A DNA stretch of 64,000 nt from Methanoregulaceae archaeon. Its GTDB lineage: Archaea; Halobacteriota; Methanomicrobia; Methanomicrobiales; Methanospirillaceae. Positions 1 to 8,878 of this stretch are shown piece by piece (position 1 is the first letter of the stretch; each line of letters begins with the position of its first letter). Under the pieces are notes generated by a model. That model did no database searches and was not told the DNA's origin. It worked only from the letters and a program-made list of their open reading frames with translations. Made by a program: the position numbers and the translations under genes. The stretch covers positions 248,001 to 312,000 of the forward strand of contig JACTVG010000001.1 in NCBI GenBank assembly GCA_015660965.1, given 5' to 3'.

Positions 1-969
1 AATGAGCGAGGAAGTGGCCAAGGTGCGGGATATGCAGCGTATGGTATTTATCCTGACTTTCGGGACTATTACGCTTTACATGTTTTTTTTGACAATATTG
101 AGGAAAATAAAACTGCTTTTGAAGCAATCCTAGAAAAATGGGGTACCGTCGAACATCAAGAAGAGATCCCCACTCATAAATCTAATGTTAAAAAAGTCCA
201 TACCCCATGGCGTTATTTTTTTAAACCTGATCATACCCTCATGTCCGATAGTTCAAGTCCTGAAGATGATATTGTAATGCATTTGGTCATGAGTGTGAAT
301 ACTGCACACAAGGGTTCACTCATTATATCTTCAGGAAAAAACCTTGGCGTATTCAAGGCCTCGGGTTGGCCTGAGGATGTTGCTGACTTCTTCGGAATTC
401 AAGACTACAAAGGTTACATATGGCTTGCACATAACCGATATCCCACAAATAGTCCGGGTTGGTGGGGAGGCGCACACCCCTTTAATCTCTTAAATTGGAG
501 TGTAATTCACAATGGAGAGATTACATCCTATGGTACCAACCAACGATATATTGAAAGCTACGGTTACAAATGCACCATGTTCACCGATACTGAAGTTGTT
601 GCATATTTAATTGATCTATTAGTTCGAAAGCACGGTCTTTCAGAAAAAATGGCGGTACGAGCACTTGCTCCACCTTTTTGGGAGGAAATTGATGCAATGC
701 CGGAAAAAGAACGAGAACTTAATCGTGCCATTCGACTTGCATATGCACCCGCTATGATGAACGGACCATTTGCAATTGTAGTTGCAAACATTAATTCTAT
801 CGTCGGCTTTACTGACCGGATAAAACTTCGCCCACTTGTGACCGGTGAACGTGGAGATCGGCTTTTTATCTCTAGTGAAGAAGCAGCAATCCGCAGGATA
901 GAACCTAAAATTGAAGGCGTTGAGATGCCGAAAGCAGGTGAACCAGTGATTGGGACGGTGCAGTCGTGA
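1..969 (+). CDS. Glutamate synthase, glutamine amidotransferase subunit (5' partial)
   Basis: The frame is open from the first base, so the true start and the N-terminal catalytic Cys lie outside the window; 322 residues are visible. It begins with the ERGSGQGAGYAAYG-type segment typical of class II glutamine amidotransferase domains of glutamate synthase, followed by HNRYPTN and the HNGEI segment of the glutamine-binding pocket. In archaea the large glutamate synthase subunit is split into separate genes, and this would be the part that releases ammonia from glutamine. Its TGA overlaps the GTG start of the next gene, so the two are translationally coupled. Confidence is high for the family. 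Confidence 0.9.
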   Translation, partial: NERGSGQGAGYAAYGIYPDFRDYYALHVFFDNIEENKTAFEAILEKWGTVEHQEEIPTHKSNVKKVHTPWRYFFKPDHTLMSDSSSPEDDIVMHLVMSVNTAHKGSLIISSGKNLGVFKASGWPEDVADFFGIQDYKGYIWLAHNRYPTNSPGWWGGAHPFNLLNWSVIHNGEITSYGTNQRYIESYGYKCTMFTDTEVVAYLIDLLVRKHGLSEKMAVRALAPPFWEEIDAMPEKERELNRAIRLAYAPAMMNGPFAIVVANINSIVGFTDRIKLRPLVTGERGDRLFISSEEAAIRRIEPKIEGVEMPKAGEPVIGTVQS

Positions 970-2477
970 GTATTGGGAGTATCCCCCTTCGGTTCAGAGT
1001 CAGTATCGATCCCAAACGTTGTATGGAATGCGGGCGGTGCGTTGAAAATTGTTCCTATGACGTGTTTCGGAAAGAAGAGAATGGTATAAGAATTAACTCG
1101 CGAAACTGTGTTGCCTGCCACCGTTGCCTTGCATTTTGCCCCAGAGATGCTATCGAAATTAAGGAGAAACCAACCGATTATAGGAGCCATCCACTCTGGA
1201 ATAGAGAAATCCGTGAAGCAATCTTCAACCAAGCGAAATCTGGAAAGATCATTCTTTCTGGTATGGGTAATGTATTACCGTACCCAGTAATTTTCGACCG
1301 TCTTTTACTTGATGCATGCCAAGTGACTAACCCCAGTATAGATCCACTTCGCGAACCTATGGAATTGCGGACTTATATTGGCAAGAAACCTGCATCTATC
1401 AGTCTCAAGACGTCTTCTAACGGGGATGTGGAACTCCAAACAGAAATTGTACCGAACCTTCAGATTGAGACCCCTATCATGATCGGTCATATGAGTTATG
1501 GTGCAATCAGTTTGAACGCTCAACTTGCGCTCGCCAAAGCGGTGACCAGGATAGGAACGTTTATGGGTACTGGTGAGGGGGGACTTCACGAAGCACTTTA
1601 TCCCTACCAGCAGCACATAATCGTCCAAGTAGCTTCTGGGCGGTTTGGTGTAGATATTAATTATCTGGACCGTGGTGCCGCTATAGAGATCAAAATTGGA
1701 CAGGGTGCAAAACCAGGTATTGGAGGTCATTTACCGGGTGAAAAAGTTTGTGCTGATATTTCCTGCACTCGAATGATACCAGAAGGAAGCGATGCGATCA
1801 GCCCTGCACCACATCACGATATTTACAGTATCGAGGATCTCAAACAGCTCGTTCGCGGCTTAAAAGAAGCGACAGAGTGGAAGAAACCAGTATTTGTAAA
1901 AATAGCGGCAGTGCATAACTCCGCTGCCATTGCAGCTGGTATTGCTCGTTCATCTGCAGATGCAGTTGTAATCGATGGTTTCCGGGGTGGAACTGGTGCA
2001 GCTCCCCGGGTATTCCGTGATCATGTTGGAATTCCGATTGAAGCGGCAGTTGCAAGTGTTGATGCAAAACTCCGCCAACAAGGAATCAGGAATGAAGTTT
2101 CTATAATCGCTAGTGGTGGAATTCGTCAAAGCGCGGATATAGCAAAGATAATTTGCCTTGGTGCAGATGCAGTCTATATCGGAACTTCCGCCCTCGTAGC
2201 AATGGGCTGTCGCGTTTGTGGAACCTGTTACAGAGGGCAATGTGCATGGGGTATTGCTACACAGCGTCCGGAATTGGTGCAACGACTTGACCCAGATGTT
2301 GAATCTGTGCATGTCGAGAACTTGATCCGCGCATGGACACTTGAGCTAGCTGAACTTATGGGGGCGGCAGGCATCAATAGCATCGAAAGTCTTCGTGGGA
2401 ACCGCGATCGGTTAAGAGGTTATATGTTAGATGAGGGACTGATGCAAGTCCTTGACGTAAAACCTGTGGGAGCTTAA
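966..2477 (+). CDS. Glutamate synthase, ferredoxin plus FMN-binding synthase subunit
   Basis: A 503-residue protein. Two [4Fe-4S] motifs sit at the N-terminus (Cys19/22/25/29 and Cys48/51/54/58). The FMN-binding TIM-barrel synthase domain follows, with GHMSYGAIS and GTGEGG segments and a Cys cluster near residues 415-426 (CRVCGTCYRGQC). Known family role: reductive transfer of ammonia to 2-oxoglutarate, giving glutamate. The start is GTG, sharing 4 bases with the upstream stop. It is the core of a gene set with the amidotransferase upstream, the GXGXG subunit downstream and an FrhB homologue last. The N-terminal ferredoxin domain suggests electrons arrive through Fe-S clusters, not directly from NADPH. 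Confidence 0.93.
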   Translation: MSIGSIPLRFRVSIDPKRCMECGRCVENCSYDVFRKEENGIRINSRNCVACHRCLAFCPRDAIEIKEKPTDYRSHPLWNREIREAIFNQAKSGKIILSGMGNVLPYPVIFDRLLLDACQVTNPSIDPLREPMELRTYIGKKPASISLKTSSNGDVELQTEIVPNLQIETPIMIGHMSYGAISLNAQLALAKAVTRIGTFMGTGEGGLHEALYPYQQHIIVQVASGRFGVDINYLDRGAAIEIKIGQGAKPGIGGHLPGEKVCADISCTRMIPEGSDAISPAPHHDIYSIEDLKQLVRGLKEATEWKKPVFVKIAAVHNSAAIAAGIARSSADAVVIDGFRGGTGAAPRVFRDHVGIPIEAAVASVDAKLRQQGIRNEVSIIASGGIRQSADIAKIICLGADAVYIGTSALVAMGCRVCGTCYRGQCAWGIATQRPELVQRLDPDVESVHVENLIRAWTLELAELMGAAGINSIESLRGNRDRLRGYMLDEGLMQVLDVKPVGA

Positions 2478-2481
2478 CCAA

Positions 2482-3225
2482 ATGACTGCGATGCATATCG
2501 ATGCTAAAGGAGTGCACTTCACTCCACTTAACAAGATGATCCGCAAAGCGGTTTCTGAAGGCGTGAAGGAAATTATTATCGATAATGTGCTTGGACAGCG
2601 GTTTATCGCAGACGGATTGAGAGGTGATGGCGTTACTATTACACTCAACGGTGTACCTGGTGGTGACCTCTGCATGTTTATGAGTGGCCCTACCGTTATT
2701 GTCTATGGGAACGCTGATCATGCACCAGGCAACACCATGGACAAGGGAAAAGTCATCATCCATGGAAACGCTGGCGATGCCGTCGCACATAGCATGCGGG
2801 GGGGAAGGGTGTATGTCAGAGACAATATCGGATACCGCGGGGGTATTCATATGAAACAGTATAAGGAAAAACGCCCGATCCTCATTGTTGGTGGAGCAGC
2901 ACGGGCGTTTCTTGGAGAGTATATGGCAGGGGGACTCCTAATCGTGTTGGGATTAAATGGTGTTCAGCCAATCTCTGAGATCGGTATCGGGAGTGGCATT
3001 CATGGTGGAGAGATGTACATACGGGGTAAGGTAAACCAAAAGTATCTCGGTGTCGGTGCTAAACAGTTCCTTGCAACGGAAGAACAGAAAACGATGATCG
3101 CACCTATCATTAAGGATTTCGCGCAGGTTTTCGGAATTGATGCCGTTCCACTCTTGGCTTCAGATTACACACGGATTGCACCTGCAAGCGCTCGACCTTT
3201 TGCAAACAAGTACACATGGGAGTAA
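2482..3225 (+). CDS. Glutamate synthase, GXGXG (beta-helix) subunit
   Basis: A 247-residue protein made of short repeats rich in Gly (GDGVTITLNG, GNADHAPGN, GNAGDAVAHSMRGG). This is the right-handed beta-helix GXGXG domain that forms the C-terminal third of bacterial GltB. In that family it is structural, holding the amidotransferase and synthase domains in position. It starts 4 bases after the synthase-subunit stop, in the same operon. Its separate existence confirms the archaeal split-gene glutamate synthase arrangement. Confidence 0.9.
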   Translation: MTAMHIDAKGVHFTPLNKMIRKAVSEGVKEIIIDNVLGQRFIADGLRGDGVTITLNGVPGGDLCMFMSGPTVIVYGNADHAPGNTMDKGKVIIHGNAGDAVAHSMRGGRVYVRDNIGYRGGIHMKQYKEKRPILIVGGAARAFLGEYMAGGLLIVLGLNGVQPISEIGIGSGIHGGEMYIRGKVNQKYLGVGAKQFLATEEQKTMIAPIIKDFAQVFGIDAVPLLASDYTRIAPASARPFANKYTWE

Positions 3226-3229
3226 TTCA

Positions 3230-4252
3230 ATGGCAGCTAAAAGCTATCTTGAATTAAAAAATGAGGTTTGGGATACACGAAAATGTTCCGGATGCGGTGC
3301 TTGTGTGGCAGTATGTCCTGCGGATTCTCTCTCATTTGATGAGGGAGAGATGGTGGTAAGCCCGAAAAGCAATGGATATTGTAAGCAAGTAAATGATGAT
3401 GTATCTTGTGGGGCATGCTATTCGGTTTGCCCACGTGTTGGGGAACAACCAACTGAGACCCTTGGTAAATATATCGAGATTGTATCTGCCGAAGCAACTT
3501 TTAAGGTTCCTCGAAAGCAGAGTGGTGGAGCGGTTACAGCAATTCTAACTAATGCACTTGATGAAGGATTGATTGATGCCGTGGTCACCGTGACAGAGGA
3601 TAGGTGGAGTTTAAAACCGTCGTCTGTTGTTATTACTGCATCTGATGTGCTAATTCAGCAAGCAGGAAGCCGTTATAGTTGGTGGGTTCCACTCCTTGCT
3701 TCCTTGAAGTATGCAATAATAGATCGAAAGTTCAAGCGGATTGCGGTTGTTGGGGTTCCCTGTGCCGTTCAAGCTATTGCCCACATGCGTGCGAGTGACA
3801 ATGATCTTTTAAAACCCTATGCAAAAGGAATTCGGCTTGTTATAGGGTTGTTCTGCACGGAGACCTTTGATTATCAGGCACTAATCCATGGTAAATTAAA
3901 ACAGCACTATAAAATTGAACCGCACCAAATACGAAAACTCGATGTAAAAGGAAAACTTGAGATCTTAAAGCAGGATGGGACTAACTTAAAGATACCGCTT
4001 ACGGAGTTGGAAACATGTATTCGAAACGGCTGTCATTTCTGCACCGATTTAACGTCTGTATTAGCTGATATCTCTGCCGGTGCGATTGGTAGCCCATTAG
4101 GTTCAACAAGTCTGATTGTTCGCACTCTGACCGGAAAAGGATTTCTGGATAGCGCAGTGAAGAATAAGAAGCTAACAATTGCTAAAGATATCGATATTGC
4201 CGCTATAGAAAAGCTGGCAACACAGAAGATAAAAAAGAATTTTAAAAAATAA
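3230..4252 (+). CDS. FrhB-type F420-dependent iron-sulfur flavoprotein linked to glutamate synthase
   Basis: A 340-residue protein. I chose the ATG at 3230 because GGAG lies 7 bases upstream and the ferredoxin motif then sits at the N-terminus; an in-frame ATG at 3137 would lie inside the previous gene. The N-terminal Cys motif is CSGCGACVAVC (Cys19-29), followed by CGACYSVCP near residue 65. The body has the FrhB features QSGGAVTAIL and GVPCAVQAI, and a later GCHFCTD pair. FrhB proteins bind FAD and oxidise or reduce coenzyme F420. Placement 4 bases after the glutamate synthase genes suggests it delivers electrons from reduced F420 to them. That partnership is inferred from context. Confidence 0.85.
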   Translation: MAAKSYLELKNEVWDTRKCSGCGACVAVCPADSLSFDEGEMVVSPKSNGYCKQVNDDVSCGACYSVCPRVGEQPTETLGKYIEIVSAEATFKVPRKQSGGAVTAILTNALDEGLIDAVVTVTEDRWSLKPSSVVITASDVLIQQAGSRYSWWVPLLASLKYAIIDRKFKRIAVVGVPCAVQAIAHMRASDNDLLKPYAKGIRLVIGLFCTETFDYQALIHGKLKQHYKIEPHQIRKLDVKGKLEILKQDGTNLKIPLTELETCIRNGCHFCTDLTSVLADISAGAIGSPLGSTSLIVRTLTGKGFLDSAVKNKKLTIAKDIDIAAIEKLATQKIKKNFKK

Positions 4253-4267
4253 TTTTATCGTACAATT

Positions 4268-4282
4268 AAAAAAGGTTTTTTT
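4268..4282. terminator. Oligo-A/oligo-T stretch between convergent genes
   Basis: A run of six A is followed by GG and seven T, between the convergent ends of the FrhB-type gene and the CCA-adding enzyme gene. Archaeal RNA polymerase terminates at oligo-U tracts, so this short element could serve both strands. No stable hairpin is visible. Confidence 0.4.
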
Positions 4283-4321
4283 ACGCATCTTTTATTGATA
4301 TTAATATACTTTCTAGGTTCT

Positions 4322-5689
4322 CTATCTATCTCGTTTAATTCGAGACAATGGTGAGCATCTATCAAAAAACCCTGCAATGAAAGGTGCAAATGTTTTTTGC
4401 CAACACAAAGCCCCCTCGTTTATTGTCCAACCATGTTCAAATGATTGCCTCACATGTCTGCCTAGACTAACGTTGAGTAGTGAGGGTGAAGATAATAATT
4501 CTTTTACGTATGCAAATTCTCTAGGAACTTCTACTTCGTATCTACCATCCTTGATGTAAGGTCCAGATGACTTATCCGCAATATGTTTCTCAAAGAATTT
4601 GTCCGCGTTTGTTCGATTCCAGAGAGGTGGTCCGGTATGATGGCGTATTTTTGGTAGTTTATTTGTTAGGAGTTCAAAGAGGAGCATACACCGGTCTGAC
4701 TGCATAAAATAATCCGCATGGTGAACATCAAAGCCATTTCTTTCTAAGTGTTGGCGGATTGATGTAGCACTCCGTTTTAGCTGTGGGACAATAATCTCTT
4801 CGATATAAGGCGGAGTTGCAAACGTTATGGCAAATAGGTACGTTCCTCTCTTTTTGAGCAAAGACACAAGTTGATTTTTGGTAAGAGAATACTCTTTTGA
4901 GAGAATAAAAAAAGCTTCTGAAGGTTCGTTAAGATATCCCCTCGAAAGTTCAATGAATTCAACCATCCGATCAAGAGATACTGAGGCTGCAACGTTACGT
5001 TTTGGATCGACGGGATCGATTACTATTAGCGGTTCACTAAAGCTTTTTGCAGCATGTTGTTCGATATCAATTATTGTACCTGGGCGCCATTTTGTTACCG
5101 CTTCAAGAAGAGGGGCAAATCCTCCGTAATAGAGGACGAGTAGCTCACAAAGATACCCGGAAAATCCTTCTGTCATTTGGTCAGAACCGTAAATACCGCC
5201 TGCTTTTGTGAATTGTTTTAGAAGAAGAACATCATCTATCCGACCATTGATTTTATCGGCAATGTATCGCGTATGAAAAGGCGTCCTGTCAACTGAGCTC
5301 TGGATTTTTGTAGCAGTCTCAACAGCATAGCAGGGAACGAGATCTACATCAATATCGTCAATTAATGCGTTTATATATGGATGTTCAGCATATTTCTCGC
5401 AAAACTTTTCAGTGAACAATGACGCAATTGAATGAGCAAGCGATAATCCTTTTTCTTTCAACCCTTCGTGAGAGAGTGATGGGGGGAATAGGAGAAAAAT
5501 ATCGAGATCCCGATCCCCCTTTATCCATGTATTGCGAGCAATAGAACCCACGACCATACCATCCGCTTCTCCAGTGGCATTAATCGCATTCAATAGACGA
5601 TGAGCAACACCGCATATGTGGTCACGCTCAATTTTTGATGGTCTGATCCTTTTGAGTACGAGATTTTCGCACGCGAGTCTTTCTACCAT
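4322..5689 (-). CDS. cca: CCA tRNA nucleotidyltransferase, archaeal class I
   Basis: A 455-residue protein, the usual length for archaeal CCA-adding enzymes. The nucleotidyltransferase signature is GSIARNTWIKGDRDLDIF, with Gly48-Ser49 and metal-binding Asp61 and Asp63; a third acidic strand (DDIDVDLVP) follows near residue 112. It adds or repairs the 3'-terminal CCA of tRNAs in the cytoplasm. The start overlaps by 7 bases the end of the phosphodiesterase gene upstream on the same strand, so the two form an RNA-processing operon. Confidence 0.95.
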   Translation of the reverse strand: MVERLACENLVLKRIRPSKIERDHICGVAHRLLNAINATGEADGMVVGSIARNTWIKGDRDLDIFLLFPPSLSHEGLKEKGLSLAHSIASLFTEKFCEKYAEHPYINALIDDIDVDLVPCYAVETATKIQSSVDRTPFHTRYIADKINGRIDDVLLLKQFTKAGGIYGSDQMTEGFSGYLCELLVLYYGGFAPLLEAVTKWRPGTIIDIEQHAAKSFSEPLIVIDPVDPKRNVAASVSLDRMVEFIELSRGYLNEPSEAFFILSKEYSLTKNQLVSLLKKRGTYLFAITFATPPYIEEIIVPQLKRSATSIRQHLERNGFDVHHADYFMQSDRCMLLFELLTNKLPKIRHHTGPPLWNRTNADKFFEKHIADKSSGPYIKDGRYEVEVPREFAYVKELLSSPSLLNVSLGRHVRQSFEHGWTINEGALCWQKTFAPFIAGFFDRCSPLSRIKRDR

Positions 5690-6222
5690 ATAACCTCCAA
5701 CAGATCTTCGTAGATTGGCCCTTGTGGTGTTAGTGTGCTTTTTTTAAGTTTCAAACCAGTCACCATACAACTACCGTAGGTCCTAGATTCGAGAGATTTT
5801 ATAGTTTCCATTAGTGATGGCTCATATCTCTTTATTCGCGCGATAGTTGCATGAGGGTTGAATCGACGGCTCTCTGGTGTAAACCCAAGTGGTAAAAGAT
5901 CTCTCTCAATTTGCTGGTAAAGTTGCCCATTACTCCCTGCATCATTAATCGCGCACCAAATGGTAAATGGACGACGAGGATTGTTGACTGTAACCTTTTC
6001 AACATTTACAAGAAATGGTTTGCAGACAATTGATTTGAGCACAGTTGCAATATCTTGGATTTTCTTATCTTCAACGTCACCGAGAAATTTTACTGTGATA
6101 TGGATGTTTTTAGGTTCGACCAAAGTTAAGCGTGCGTTACACTTTTTAAGAATATTTTGGGCTTCGCCAAGTCGACTCTTAATTTCGTCGGATAATTCAA
6201 GTGCAACAAATGCCCTGACCAT
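5683..6222 (-). CDS. thpR: RNA 2',3'-cyclic phosphodiesterase (2H family, LigT/ThpR)
   Basis: About 179 residues from the ATG at 6222; a GTG at 6225 directly precedes it in frame, but MVRAFVALEL is the usual family N-terminus. The two HxT motifs that define the 2H phosphoesterase superfamily are present: HITVKFLG (His41, Thr43) and HATIARI (His124, Thr126). The enzyme opens 2',3'-cyclic phosphates on RNA ends. It overlaps the CCA-adding enzyme gene, and this pairing with tRNA end maturation makes functional sense. No strong ribosome-binding site is visible. Confidence 0.92.
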   Translation of the reverse strand: MVRAFVALELSDEIKSRLGEAQNILKKCNARLTLVEPKNIHITVKFLGDVEDKKIQDIATVLKSIVCKPFLVNVEKVTVNNPRRPFTIWCAINDAGSNGQLYQQIERDLLPLGFTPESRRFNPHATIARIKRYEPSLMETIKSLESRTYGSCMVTGLKLKKSTLTPQGPIYEDLLEVIW

Positions 6223-6342
6223 CACGGTACTATTTCAACATTCACCTACAAATGGTAATCGATAATTTGGAGACGGGGAGTGTCTTACAAACTGCCTAAG
6301 TTTTTTTATTCAAAACGCATAATAGTTAACAACTGAGCGAGG

Positions 6343-6621
6343 GTGTTTTTTATAACGCAAAATTCCGAACCGATCGTATATACACTTGAAAATTGCCCGC
6401 ACTGCGAAGCACTGAAGGCCTTTCTGAAATCGAATAAAAAGAAATTTGTTGAACGTGATCTTTCAACGGCAGAATCGCTTACAGAACTGCGGATAAACGG
6501 AATTTTTGTTACAGAGGCCCCCGTTCTCCAAAAAGGTGACAAATTCTATACTACCACTGAGCTCTTTTCCTCGGGGAAACTGGATGCAAAAAGGATTAAT
6601 GGCTTGTTTTCAGGTGCTTAA
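6343..6621 (+). CDS. Glutaredoxin/NrdH-like thiol-redox protein
   Basis: A 92-residue protein with the thioredoxin-fold active site CPHC (Cys18, Cys21) after a short beta strand, and a TEAPVL segment corresponding to the cis-Pro loop of glutaredoxins. The only in-frame start after the stop at 6334 is the GTG at 6343, with a purine-rich stretch directly before it. Its TAA shares one base with the ATG of the ribonucleotide reductase gene, so they are coupled. The likely job is to supply thiol reducing equivalents to NrdD, as described for NrdH-like proteins of thioredoxin-dependent class III reductases such as that of Methanosarcina barkeri. Confidence 0.85.
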   Translation: MFFITQNSEPIVYTLENCPHCEALKAFLKSNKKKFVERDLSTAESLTELRINGIFVTEAPVLQKGDKFYTTTELFSSGKLDAKRINGLFSGA

Positions 6622-8810
6622 TGGGGCTGCGCGAGACTAAACAGAAAACTCTCGATGGCGTTTATATCCCACCACTCCCACCAGTTCGAACCACCGATGG
6701 GCATATTGTCGAATATGATAGAAACAGAATTGTTCGACAGATTGTTGACGAGACTCAACTTGTTCAGACCTTTTATGGATATGAAGGGGCAAGTGAGGAG
6801 TTGGCACAACAGATAGCACGCGAAGTCGAGCAGCGAATCCAAGGAATGGGGTTAAAATCTCTATCGGGTCCCTTGATCCGTGAAATCGTAAATATGACTT
6901 TGCTTGAGAAAGGATTAGTCCAATACCGTAATGTCTGTACTCGTGTTGGTACTCCGGTGTTTGACGCTCACTTAATCGATGTGGGAAGAGGTTTTGAGGC
7001 GCATGACAACGCAAATCTGCAGGAAAATGCTGAAACCTCTCACAAGAAGAAAGCGGATAAAATCAGTAAAGAACAGTATTTACTCCAGTTACCTCCTGAC
7101 CTCGCCGATCACCACCTGTCAGGCGAATTGCATATACATGATCTCGAATACTTTGGTACCCGTCCATTCTGTCAAGATTGGGATCTCCGTTATTTTTTCT
7201 ATTACGGATTAATGCCAGATGGTAATGGAACTAAAGCGTCAGTAGCAGGACCGGCAAAACGGGCAGAAGTAGCGATTCTTCACGCGGTCAAGGCGCTTGG
7301 CTCAGCTCAAACGAATTTTGCAGGGGGGCAAGGTTACTACAACTTCCTTACTTTCCTTGCGCCTTACTTTGAAGGACTACCGTATGAAGAGATCAAACAG
7401 ATGATGCAGATGTTTGTGTACGAAATGACTCAAATGATGGTAGCCCGCGGCGGGCAGCTGGTCTTCTCTTCAATACAGCTCTCTCCGGGCGTTCCTTCTC
7501 TTTGGTTAGATAAACCCTGCGTATATAAAGGGAAAATCTGGGATGGAAAATCTGCTCCTCACCGCACCTACGGTGAGTTTGAACGCGAGGTTCGATTGCT
7601 TTTTAAAGGTCTCATAGAAGTGATGCTGGAAGGTGATTATTGGGGTAAACCGTTTAGCTTCCCCAAACCCGAGATTTCAATAGAACCAGATTTTATGAAT
7701 GAAAGAGAGGAATTCAACCTTGCAAATCCTGATCTTCCGACATATCGTGAACTCTATCTTCTTACATTCGAGCTGGCTAGTAAATTTGGCACGCCATATT
7801 ACGATAACCAACTCCCCGCTTACCGCGGTGCCGGAAAGGGTATCTCGTGTTACCAATGCTGCGCCTACCAGTTCTCAGCTGTTGCGGACAAAGATTCTGA
7901 TTTCAATAAAAAACTTTTTTTTAAAGATGGGCGGCATTTTTCCATGGGTTCCTGGCAAGTTGTCTCGGTAAATTGTCCACGGGCAGCATATAATGCGGAA
8001 CACGACGATAAACGTCTATTTGGAGAACTCAAGGCATTAATGGATGATGCCGTTGAGATCTTCAAGATTAAACGGAGATGGATGGATCTAATTCGTGCGC
8101 ATAGCAGGATGCCATTTGCAATGCAGCGTCCAAAAGATCCGAATACAGGTGAACGAGGGGCTATTGCGGTTAACCTTGAAGGACTCGTGTATACAATCGG
8201 GGTTGTCGGTGTAAATGAGATGGTTCAGCACCATACTGGCAAGCAACTTCATGAATCTAAAGATGCATTCAAACTTGCCATCCGAGCAATGACTGAAATG
8301 GAACTTTACGCAAAAAAACTTTCCCAGGAAAATGGTATGACAATTGCACTCGCTCGCACTCCTGCTGAAACAACGGGACAACGATTTGCGGTTGCTGATC
8401 TTCTCAATAAACGCTACCATGATTTTGCAGTTAAAGTCATCAAAGGCGATGTCGATTCCACACTTGGGATGTTAGGAAAGACTCGCGACCTCCCTGTTTA
8501 TTACACAAACGGTACTCATGTTGCTCCGAGCGCAAATGTTCCGCTCACAAAACGTATGGAGATTGAACATGTCTTTTTCCCGATTGTGGATGGCGGTAAT
8601 ATCTTCCACATCTGGCTAGGAGAGGCACGACCAGATCCTCGTGGGTTGTATGACATGGCAATGAAGCTTTGCAAAAATACCCAGATCGGATACTTTGCAT
8701 TTACCCGTGATCTTACAGTCTCACTCCGACAGTTCCATGAGTACCGTGCAGAAAAGAAGACGATACCGCAATGGATTTCCTCAGATACTCCCCTTGTTGG
8801 GGCTTTGTAA
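6621..8810 (+). CDS. nrdD: Class III (anaerobic) ribonucleotide reductase, NrdD-like, lacking a canonical glycyl-radical tail
   Basis: A 729-residue protein. An ATP-cone occupies roughly residues 22-108. The NrdD barrel follows, with HIHDLEYFG, a candidate active-site Cys in TRPFCQDW, GQLVFSSIQLSPG, and a Cys cluster GISCYQCCAY. The late barrel segment GGNIFHIWL is also typical. The family normally continues into a four-Cys zinc site and a glycyl-radical motif (RVxGY). Here the protein stops about 30 residues after IGYFAF, with no Cys pair and only VGAL at the end. Neither other frame downstream restores the missing domain. The role is NTP to dNTP reduction; how it carries its radical is unclear. 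No NrdG activase gene is in the window. Confidence 0.85.
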   Translation: MGLRETKQKTLDGVYIPPLPPVRTTDGHIVEYDRNRIVRQIVDETQLVQTFYGYEGASEELAQQIAREVEQRIQGMGLKSLSGPLIREIVNMTLLEKGLVQYRNVCTRVGTPVFDAHLIDVGRGFEAHDNANLQENAETSHKKKADKISKEQYLLQLPPDLADHHLSGELHIHDLEYFGTRPFCQDWDLRYFFYYGLMPDGNGTKASVAGPAKRAEVAILHAVKALGSAQTNFAGGQGYYNFLTFLAPYFEGLPYEEIKQMMQMFVYEMTQMMVARGGQLVFSSIQLSPGVPSLWLDKPCVYKGKIWDGKSAPHRTYGEFEREVRLLFKGLIEVMLEGDYWGKPFSFPKPEISIEPDFMNEREEFNLANPDLPTYRELYLLTFELASKFGTPYYDNQLPAYRGAGKGISCYQCCAYQFSAVADKDSDFNKKLFFKDGRHFSMGSWQVVSVNCPRAAYNAEHDDKRLFGELKALMDDAVEIFKIKRRWMDLIRAHSRMPFAMQRPKDPNTGERGAIAVNLEGLVYTIGVVGVNEMVQHHTGKQLHESKDAFKLAIRAMTEMELYAKKLSQENGMTIALARTPAETTGQRFAVADLLNKRYHDFAVKVIKGDVDSTLGMLGKTRDLPVYYTNGTHVAPSANVPLTKRMEIEHVFFPIVDGGNIFHIWLGEARPDPRGLYDMAMKLCKNTQIGYFAFTRDLTVSLRQFHEYRAEKKTIPQWISSDTPLVGAL

Positions 8811-8878
8811 TCACGGTTTTCGATTTTTTAATTATTCTCGATCAGTAGTTTTTTACGTATAAATTGAGAGAATGAAGT

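Noticed and set aside
564-1232. 222-residue minus-strand frame across the first two glutamate synthase genes
   Set aside because: It spans the overlap of two well-supported genes and has low-complexity, Ser/Thr-rich composition typical of antisense frames.
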